Shown here: one piece after another, positions 55,549 to 64,000 of the stretch
Layout: each line of letters opens with the position of its first letter
Position numbering within the stretch: position 1 is the first letter of the stretch
NCBI GenBank assembly: GCA_963932465.1
Contig: OZ010791.1
Location: forward strand, 156,234,012-156,298,011
Source: Maratus speciosus
Taxonomy: Eukaryota > Arthropoda > Arachnida > Araneae > Salticidae
Direction: 5' to 3'
Length of the DNA: 64,000 nt
Notes under the pieces: model-generated
The model's database searches: none
What the model saw: only the letters and a program-made list of their open reading frames with translations
Told to the model about the DNA's origin: nothing
Translations under genes and position numbers: made by a program

Positions 55549-55961
55549 GGGAACGTCCATTCGTTACTCTTGTGACAATTAGAGTAATTTTTCATAAATA
55601 CTTTCAATTATTTCATTATAAAAGATAGTTAAGATAAAAATTTATATAACCAATTAAATATAACTGTGTTCCACTCTCGTAATATGTATCTAATTGACAA
55701 CAAAAAGCATTTTATTTGTTTTAAATCAAAATTTTGTTACTCTTGTGACACTCTGGTCACAAGAGTAACAAAATTTTGATTTATTATATAGACAAGCAAA
55801 ATGCTTTTTATTTCAAATTAGATATATATTAAATGAGTGGAGCATAGTAGTATTTCACTGGTTATATCACTTTTTATCTTAATTATATTTTACAGTAAAA
55901 TAATTGGAAGTATTTGTAAAAAATCGCTCAAATGGTCACAAGAGTAACAGTGGACGTTCCC
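55549..55961. mobile_element. Fold-back element with TTAA target
   Basis: 413 bp of nearly self-complementary sequence from gggaacgtccattcgttact to gagtaacagtggacgttccc, with a centre gttactcttgtgac / gtcacaagagtaac. Flanks are tgaa (55545-55548) and ttaa (55962-55965). The empty site in the unit at 58253 (aatgtttaaattttag) shows the target was TTAA. Long palindromes of this kind are non-autonomous elements. Confidence 0.83.
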
Positions 55962-56436
55962 TTAAGTTTTAGATTTTTACTTTGAAACTTCTGCAGCAAG
56001 ACAAATAGCAAATTTTTCTATTTTATTTGATCTGCATATGAACTATCAATTTTTATCGTAAATGCAATTTTTAGAAAATTGCAATTTCAGTCTATCTCTA
56101 CCCTGAGTGCTCTAGAGTTGATGGGCAGAATGTTGAATATTCCAATTTCAAAATATTTCCTTGGAAGAAGGAGTTAAATAAAAAGATTTTCTCTCATTTG
56201 CCTAGCAATTTTGTATTCTTTCACTTGCTTAATTTGGCTTTTGCATTTATTAAATTATTCTTAAAGTTGAATAAATTTGAGATTTAAAATTTAAAATGTT
56301 CAATTTTCTTTTATTATGCACATCTGGCGAGTGATAAAACTTTCTGGAAAATTTTAAGTGAAAGTGCTTTTACTTCCAAAAGGAAAATTTCAAATGAAAT
56401 CATAAGAAGAAACGCAATATTTTAACTTAATTCAAA

Positions 56437-56924
56437 CATAAAATATAGAATATGAACTTTAAAAAGCTCACTGATTTACTTAAAAGGCGACTAGACTGTA
56501 TTTCCCAAGACCATCATCAGAGTGAATTTTAATAACTAATTGCTGTTTATTTATACAAATAGGTCACTTCGTTTTGAAAATGAGAGAGCCAATAATTATT
56601 AGATTTGAAAGTAGAAGTTTCTTCGACTGAACTTAATTAGAGAAAATGTATATGCAGTTAATAATAATATATATTTTCTCTAATGAAGTTCAATCCAGGA
56701 AACTTCTACTTCTACTTTCAAGTCTAATAATTATTGGCTCCCCCATTTTCAAAACGAAGTGACGTATTTTATAAATAAACAGCGATTAGTTATTCTCTAT
56801 TGATGGGCTTGGGAAATACAGCCCGAAAATACTAAAAAAGTTTAAATAAAATGTATATTTTTAACTCGTGACATCTCTTATTTTATTTTAGTCGCATATA
56901 GTAGTTCATATTCTATATTTTATG
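56437..56924. repeat. Long inverted repeat (about 488 bp)
   Basis: Left arm cataaaatatagaatatgaa and right arm ttcatattctatattttatg enclose further mirrored blocks: cactgatttacttaaaagg.., gtatttcccaag / gggaaatacagcc, aggtcacttcgttttgaaaa / ttttcaaaacgaagtgac, and ccaataattattag / ctaataattattgg. The centre is near 56,665. A ggaaaatttca sequence lies on both sides (about 56383 and 56927), an 10-11 bp target duplication, so a Mutator-type fold-back is possible. Confidence 0.75.
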
Positions 56925-59079
56925 TAGGAAAATTTCAGTTTAGAAAAATTATACCGGAAAATTTATAACGTAATAATTTAAAAAAATGTTAGACGCTAAA
57001 CATAGGAAGGAGAAAGCACATTTAACTCATTTTAAGCCAAGGTAAGAAAAAATTAAAAAACTGAAGTTGTTTTTTTACACGTATTTATGAGTACAGTAAA
57101 AAACTATGTGAATTATAGTTAATAATATTATGATTTTTGCTCGGAATATTTATTTACATAGTTCCCTGAAATTCTCAACTTTGTATTCAATCGATCTATA
57201 TATATTTCTGCGCTTTTAGTTAACCACTGTGGAATTAGAAACATTAACCCTCTGTCTACCAGAAGGGTCCAATGGACCCGACATGTACATTCAAAATATT
57301 TATTCAAACCAGAAATTTCTTCAAAATAAACTAAATGTATAAATCAGACAATAATAAGTTAAATAAACAAATTAAATAGTTTTAAGTAAAAATTCTGGTG
57401 TAGAATGTTTTTATAAAACTTGAGTAAAATTTCCGGTAGTTCTAGGGTTAAAGGTCAATGTTTTGCTATCTAAACAAATAAAAGTTAATTTCCGACAATC
57501 ATCCCAGTCCGAAAAAATCTTTATTTGTTGCATTCATATAGATTAATAACAGTAGTAAATTTTACGAAGACATTTTTCTCAACATGCCTTCAAAAGGCAG
57601 GCATCATCATACAACCCAAATAAAAAAATGCAAAGAAAAATAAAATAAAAATCCTGCATGATGTACGACTTCCGGTCTAAAATCGATTAAAACCAGAATG
57701 GTTGAGATTAATAAATATTTTTATCTTTTTAAATTGCATTCATGAAGTAATGGTCTATAGATAGTAAATTTATCGCCATACATATAGGAGTGCTTTATCT
57801 GACTTTATATAATGCATCTAATATATTGACACTCATGTTATACACCTAGATCCACTTTCCAACATTCATACATATTTGTTTTCAAAAAGTAACATAATGA
57901 CAAGTCATTGTTCAAAAGGTTCAATTTATACAATATAAAATTTTGTCATTTATGAAATGTAATTTAAACGATATAAAATTTTGTCATTTAGGACAAATAC
58001 AATTTATACAATATATAGAATACAATTTATAGAATATATTTATGAAATACAATTTATGCAATATAAAAGTTTTTTATTTATGAAATGCAATTTAATACAA
58101 TATATGTGATGAATTTATTTAAATATGAAGTGCGAATTTCCCTTACAAAATCGGATACGAAAATATTTTGCATTAATTTATTTTTTAAAATCTTCTACGA
58201 AAATTTTAATGAAAAATATTCCCCAAAACTTTAATGAAGCATGCAGAATCAAAATGTTTAAATTTTAGATTTTTACTTTGAAACTTCTGCAATAAGACAA
58301 ATAGCAAATTTTTCTTTTTCATTTGATATGCATTAGATGACCTATCAATTTTTATCGCAAAGGCAACTTTTAGAAAAATGCAATTTCAGTCTATCTCTAC
58401 CCTGAGTGGTATAGAGTTTATAGAATATTGGATATTCGAATTTCAAAATATTTCCTTGGAAGAAAGAGTTAAATAAAATAATCTTTTTTCCATTTGCTTA
58501 GCAATTTTGGAGTCTTTCATTTGCTTTATTTGGCTTTTGTAGTTATTAAATTATTCTTAAAGTTGAATGAATTTGAGATATAAAATTTAAAATATTCAAT
58601 TTCCTTTTATTATGCACATCTGACGAGTGAAAACTTTCACGAGCATTTTAAGTGAAAGTGCTTTTACTTGCAAAAGGAAAATTTCAATTTAGAATTTTTT
58701 TCCGGAAAATTTATAACGTAATTATTAAACATAAGTCGGAAATTGTGCGTCAAATGTGGCAAATGAGGTGCGATCGTACTATAACGAAGTTTTATAAATA
58801 TTCAGATCTTGGTGGAATATCTGTTGCATTCTTATTGAAAAAAGCATAAATGCAAAATTTATTACGATTATATATATTAAACTCAGTAATACGGAATTAA
58901 TATGATTCTATCTTAAATAGGACGTAATCAACAAGGCAGCCTAAAATCATTACCTATCATGGGATATCATTGAATTAATTACGTATGATAGGATTTAATA
59001 GAATGAAGACAACTTTTATTGATATCTTTTTAAGTTTTCATTCGATACTCATAAAATATGAAATGATTAAACAAAAAGT

Positions 59080-60440
59080 TTTTGCGCTGTTATATGGGGA
59101 CAGACGGAGCAGATAACGACTATAGGTGCTACGTATTTATATAATTACGACATTTACCTATAGACCATAATGTAATGGAATAATTTTGAGTGTCTCTGTA
59201 AATAAACTATGCACAGCACATACTTTATTTTCAATACCGAACATGGCATAGCAAATCTCAATAACATATATTAATCACAGAGCAATTCAATTATATTAAC
59301 GCAATTTAGAGTTCGGAGAGATCGGCAGATAAACAGCCAGATGGATAGACAAACCGAATTCACAAACACTTTTCAACTATGTTGGAAAGTGTTAAAAATG
59401 CATAATAGGCTTAAATTTCACTTTCAGCAATTTATACTAATAGACAGAAGAATACTTGAATTTTTGTACAGCCCTGCATTTTACCTACTATCTTTATATA
59501 CACGCAACTATTTAGCTAAAATTTAATTACGACTAAAACACGCCTAAAACTACTGAAATTACACTTAGAGAGATTACTATCCATAAGCGGCCCTGTATCC
59601 AATTCTTTGCGTGGCCCTGTATATCATTTTATCTATATTCTACAAACATGTCTTAGTATACTAAATGTAGTTCAGCATAAAAATGCATAACTCCTTTAAA
59701 AACCACCGTTAGGCTATTTTCGTAATACTCAGTAACCCTTACGAATTATTTTGCGTATCCCTTTATATGATCTACAGCAATTATATACACAACGTAATAG
59801 GCAAAAATTTAAGCTAAACTTAAAAACTCATATCACAACTAAAAATGCACTTCTAGCAATCATCGCTAATATACAGTTCTTCAGATACAGTATTGTATCC
59901 GAAATATTTTGTGTGTTCCTGTAAATACTATGCACATTTTATTATACGGGAAATAACTTGTAGTAAACCTCAGAAACGTACATCAATTTCATTACATATG
60001 AAATAGGTTAAAATAATTAAAATGCGGCCCCCCCCCCCCGAAACAATGTCTACCCCTATACCATTATGTAACGGAATACTTTTGTGTGGCCCTATAAATT
60101 AATAATAAATATTCTTTGCATCGCATACTCTACTGAATGTATATTTTACTGCACTTCATACATGCATATTAATTTTATTCTGTTCGGAAGAGTATAAATC
60201 ATTAAAATGCACTTGAAACTATTTTTTTCCATTGGCCGTAATATAATGGAATACTTTTGACTTCCCTGTAATTGAACTATACATCCGATTTTCATAAAGT
60301 TACAAAAAACTCGACAAAATTATGCAACAATTCTATACTTTAAATTTCAAACTATTCGGTTGGATAGTTTTTGCGCTGTTATATACGGAGGGACAGACGG
60401 ACAGACAGCTTGTCTAGACGGACGCACTAGATGACGACTA
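59080..60440 (-). repeat. Inverse copies of the acaggg-core repeat
   Basis: Phrases such as aatggaataattttgagtgtctctgta (59175), gcgtggccctgta (59609), gcgtatccctttata (59753), gtgtgttcctgtaaata (59910), gtgtggccctataaat (60084) and gacttccctgtaatt (60258) recur about every 150 bp. They are the reverse complement of the plus-strand set at 51,061-51,590. (cggaca)n-like gacagacggacagacag lies at 60391-60407. Confidence 0.65.
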
Positions 60441-63400
60441 TATAATTACGAACGCACCTGAAAATGTTAGATGTTAAGGATAGAAAGAAGAAAACATATT
60501 TAACTCATTTTAAGCCAAGCTCATAATAAATTAAAAGACTCAATTTTTTTAGTTACTTTTGTTTTACACTTATATATGAGTATATTGAAAATTTATGTGA
60601 ATTATAGTTAATAATATTTTGATTTGTGCTCCAAACATTTATTAACAGAGTTCCATGGAATTCTCACCTTTGTATTCTATCGATCTATATATTTCTGCAC
60701 TTTCATAAGTAGACTTTCATTTCTGCACTTTCATAAGTACTACTGTGGAATTAGGTACGTTAAAGGTCAATGTTTTGTCATCAAAACAAATCGAAATTAA
60801 TTTTTGACAATCATCCTATGAAAGTCCGAAAAAACCTTTATTTGTTGCAATACTATAGATTGATAACTGTAGTAAATTTTATGAATGCATTTTTCTTAAC
60901 ATTTCTTTGAAAGACAGACATCATCTTACCAACCTAAATAAAACAATGCAACGAAGAAGAAATAAAAAACAAAAATCCTGCATGATGTAGGACTTCCGGT
61001 CTAAAATGGATTAAAAACAGAATGGTTTAGATTAATAAATATTTTTACCTTTTTAAATTGCCTTCATGAAGTAATGGTCTATAGATAGTAAATTTATCGC
61101 CATACATATAATAGTCCTTTATCTGACTTTATATAATGCATCTAATATATTTAAACTCATGTTATACACCTAGATCCATTTTCCAGCATTCATATAAATT
61201 TGTTTTCAAAAAGTAACTTGATGACAAGCCATCGTTCAAGAGGTGCAATTTATACAATATAAAATTTTGTCATTTATGAAATGCAATTTATACAATATAA
61301 AATTTTGTCAATTATGAAATGCAATTTATACAATATAAAATTTTGTCATTCATAAAATGCAATTTATACAATATAAAATTTTGTCATTTATGAAATGCAA
61401 TTTAATATAATATATGTGATGCATTTAAAAAAAAATAAGAAATGGAATATCCCTTACAAAATCGGATACGAAAATATTTTGAATTAATTTATTTTTTTAA
61501 TCCTTCTATGAAAATTTTAATGAAAAATATTCTCCAAAAGTTTAATGAAGCAATCAGAATCAATAAGCTCAAATTTTAGATTTTTACTTTGAAACTTTTA
61601 CAATAAGACAAACAGTAAATTTTTCTATTTCATTTGATATTCTGATGAACTATAAATTTTTACCGTAAAAGCAACTTTTAGAAAAATGCAATTTCAGCCT
61701 AACTCTACCCTGAGGGCTCTAGAGTTTATAGATAGAATGCTGAATTCTTCAATTTCAAAACATTTCCTTGGAAGAAGGAGTTAAAAGGATTTTATTGCAT
61801 ATGCTTAGCCATTTTGGATTCTTTCATTTGCTTTATTTGACTTTTGTATAAATTATTCTTAAAGCTGAATAAATTTATAATTTGTAATTTACAATTTAAA
61901 ACAATCAATTTTCTTTTATTACGCACATCTCATGAGAGATAAAACTTTCTCGACCATTTTAAGGGAAAGTGCTTTTACTTGCAAAAAGAAAATTTCAATA
62001 TAGGAATTTTTACAGGAAAATTATAACATAATTATTAAACACAATGTTAGACGTTAAAGATAGAAAGGAGAAAACATATTTAACTCATTTTAAGTCATAC
62101 AAAATTAAAAGACTCAATTTTTTCCCAGCTACTTTTGTTTTACACGCATTTATGAGTACATTCAAAATTTATGTGAATTCTAGTTAATAGTAATGGGATG
62201 TGTGCTCCAAACGTTTATTTTCAGAGTTCCATGAAATTATCATATTTGTATTCAACCGATCTATATATTTCTGCATTTTTAGTTAACCCTTGTGGAATTA
62301 AGAACGTTAAAGGTCAATGTTTAGCTGTCTAAACAAATCGAAATTAATTTTTGACAATCATCCTATGAAAGTCCGAAAATAAAAACCTTTATATGTTGCA
62401 TTCCTATAGATGGATAACTGTAGTAAATTTTATGAAGACATTTTTTTCAACTTGCCTTTAAAAGATAGACAATAATCATACAACCCAAACATAAAAATTC
62501 AAAGAAAGGAAAAAATAAAAATCCTGCATGATATACGACTTCCGGTCTAAAATGGATTAAAACCAGAATGGTTAAGATTAATAAATATTTTTAAGTTTTT
62601 AAAGTGCCTTCATGAAGTAATGGTCTATAGATGTAAATTTATCGCCATACATATATGCGTCTTTTATCTGAAGTTTATATAATCCATCTAATATATTTAC
62701 ACTCATGTTATACGCCTAGATCCATCTTCCAACATTCATATAAATTTGTTTTCAAAAAGTAACTTGATGACAAGGCCTAGGTGCAATTTATAGAATATAA
62801 AATTTTGTCATTTATGAAATGCAATTTAATACAATATTTATGATGCATTTTTCTTAATAAGAAGTGCGAATATCCATTACAAAAGCGAATGCGAAAATAT
62901 TTTGAATTAATTTATATTTTTAATCCTGCTACGAAATTTTTAATGAAAAATATTCCCCAAAAGTTTAATGAAGCACGCAGGATCAAGATGTTTCAATTTT
63001 AAATGTTTACTTTGAAACTTCTACAATAAGACATATCGCAAAATTTTATATTTCATTTGATATGGAGATGAACTATCAATTTTTATCATAAAAGCAACTT
63101 TTAGAAGAATGCAATTTCAGCCTAACTCTATACTGAATGCTCTCGAGTTTATAGACAGAATGTTGAATTCTTCAATTTCAGAACATTTCCTTGTTAGAAG
63201 GAGTTAAATAAAAGGATTTTATTTCATTTGCTTAGCAATTTTGGATTACTTCATTTGCTTTATTTGATTTTTGTATATATAAAATTATTCTTACAGCTGA
63301 ATAAATTTGTAATTTGTAATTTAAAATTTAAAACAATAAATTTCCTTTTATTACGCGCACCTTATGAGGGATAAAACTTTCTGGGCCATTTTAAGGGATA

Positions 63401-64000
63401 GTGCTTTTACTTGCAAAAAGAAAATTTCAATTTAGAAATTTTTACAGGAAAATTTATAACATAATTATTAAACACAATGTTAGACGTTAAAGATAGAAAG
63501 GAGAAAACATATTTAACTCATTTTAAGTCATAAAAAATTAAAAGACTCAATTTTTTCCCAGCTACTTTTGTTTTACACGTATTTATGAGTACATTCAAAA
63601 TTTAGGTGAATTCTAGTTAATAATAATGGGATGTGTGCTCCAAACGTTTATTTACAGAGTTCCATGAAATTATCATATTTGTATTCAATCGATCTATATA
63701 TTTCTACACTTTTAGTTAACCACTGTGGAATTAAGAACGTTAAAGGTCAATGTTTAGCTGTCTAAACAAATCGAAATTAATTTTTGACAATCATCCTATG
63801 AAAGTCCGAAAAAAAAACATTTATCTGTTGCATTCCTATAGATGGATAACTGTAGTAAATTTTATGAAGACATTTTTTTCAACATGCCTTTAAAAGATAG
63901 ACAATCATCATACAACCCAAACATAAAAATTCAAAGAAAGGAAAAATAAAAATCCTTCATGATATACGATTTCCGGTCTAAAATGGATTAAAACCAGAAT

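Larger units (their letters stand above)
53500..64000 (+). repeat. Second large tandem array, basic period about 1.43-1.55 kb
   Basis: The landmark acgacttccggtctaaaatgg (with minor changes) occurs at about 54562, 57665, 60990, 62535 and 63966. Others recur in the same order: ttcatgaagtaatggtctat, ataaaattttgtcatttatg, cgaaaatattttgaattaat, ctttaatgaagcatgcagaa, ggaagaaggagttaaataaa and gtgaaagtgcttttacttgc. The last two periods (1545 and 1431 bp) approximate the basic unit. The earlier two (about 3.1 and 3.3 kb) are enlarged by MITEs, fold-backs and other repeats. The array runs off the window end. No gene seen. Confidence 0.88.

Noticed and set aside
58652..58849. 65-codon ORF in the second array
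   Set aside because: The corresponding segments in other units do not keep the frame, and composition is that of the array.
59341..59526. 61-codon ORF
   Set aside because: Within the inverse acaggg-core repeat; no resemblance to a protein.

Overview
This is non-coding eukaryotic nuclear DNA. It is strongly AT-rich, carries tRNA genes with internal pol III promoters and T-run terminators, and is dominated by tandem repeats and non-autonomous DNA transposons. There are no operons, ribosome binding sites or long ORFs. TTAA, hAT-like, Tc1-like and pogo/Tigger-like elements plus tRNA-derived SINEs suggest an arthropod, perhaps a chelicerate such as a spider. That placement is an inference and not proven by the sequence.

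Layout. (1) About 1-24,530 is a tandem array of fifteen units, each opening with the same 5' block (gcgagagtgtgag). Fourteen units carry a tRNA-Trp(CCA)-like gene about 225 bp downstream. Long units (about 2.3 kb) contain an embedded MITE. Short units (about 0.8 kb) lack about 1.5 kb of the long form, and some carry a SINE. The copies form higher-order blocks of about 4.0 kb (1 vs 4019; 10,759 vs 14,783) and about 1.7 kb dimers. Only three tRNAs (226, 3310, 4244) look fully regular. Others have lost U33, disrupted a stem or, in one case, changed the anticodon to CCG. (2) 24.5-33 kb is a field of nested mobile elements: TTAA MITEs, three tRNA-like sequences with a GGC anticodon, an element with GGTAGGGGTAATT ends, and two hAT-like elements with 8-bp target duplications whose interiors are minisatellites. 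(3) 33-39 kb holds a 307-bp duplication, a 148-bp tandem repeat, a TTAA element and a 327-bp satellite with paired GCCGCCAT/ATGGCGG motifs. (4) 39-41.5 kb is an extremely AT-rich island with a broken reverse transcriptase (YIDD motif) on the minus strand. (5) 42-53 kb contains tRNA-like SINEs in inverted orientation, a hAT-type end, a SINE, one candidate host coding exon (MGSGRTKSK..., possible N-myristoylation), a Tc1 transposase relic, a Tigger relic split by a MITE, and further TTAA MITEs. (6) 53.5-64 kb is a second large tandem array with a basic period of about 1.43-1.55 kb. Its older units are enlarged by inserted MITEs and fold-back elements.

No intact protein-coding gene can be supported. 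The only coding-like signals are the candidate exon at 46,819, a short coding-like stretch at 52,912-53,169, a possible terminal exon at 19,882-20,127 and transposon fragments. Most ORFs over 60 codons lie inside repeats. The most notable features are the tRNA-Trp satellite with its decay series, and the large high-copy MITE family that recurs from end to end.
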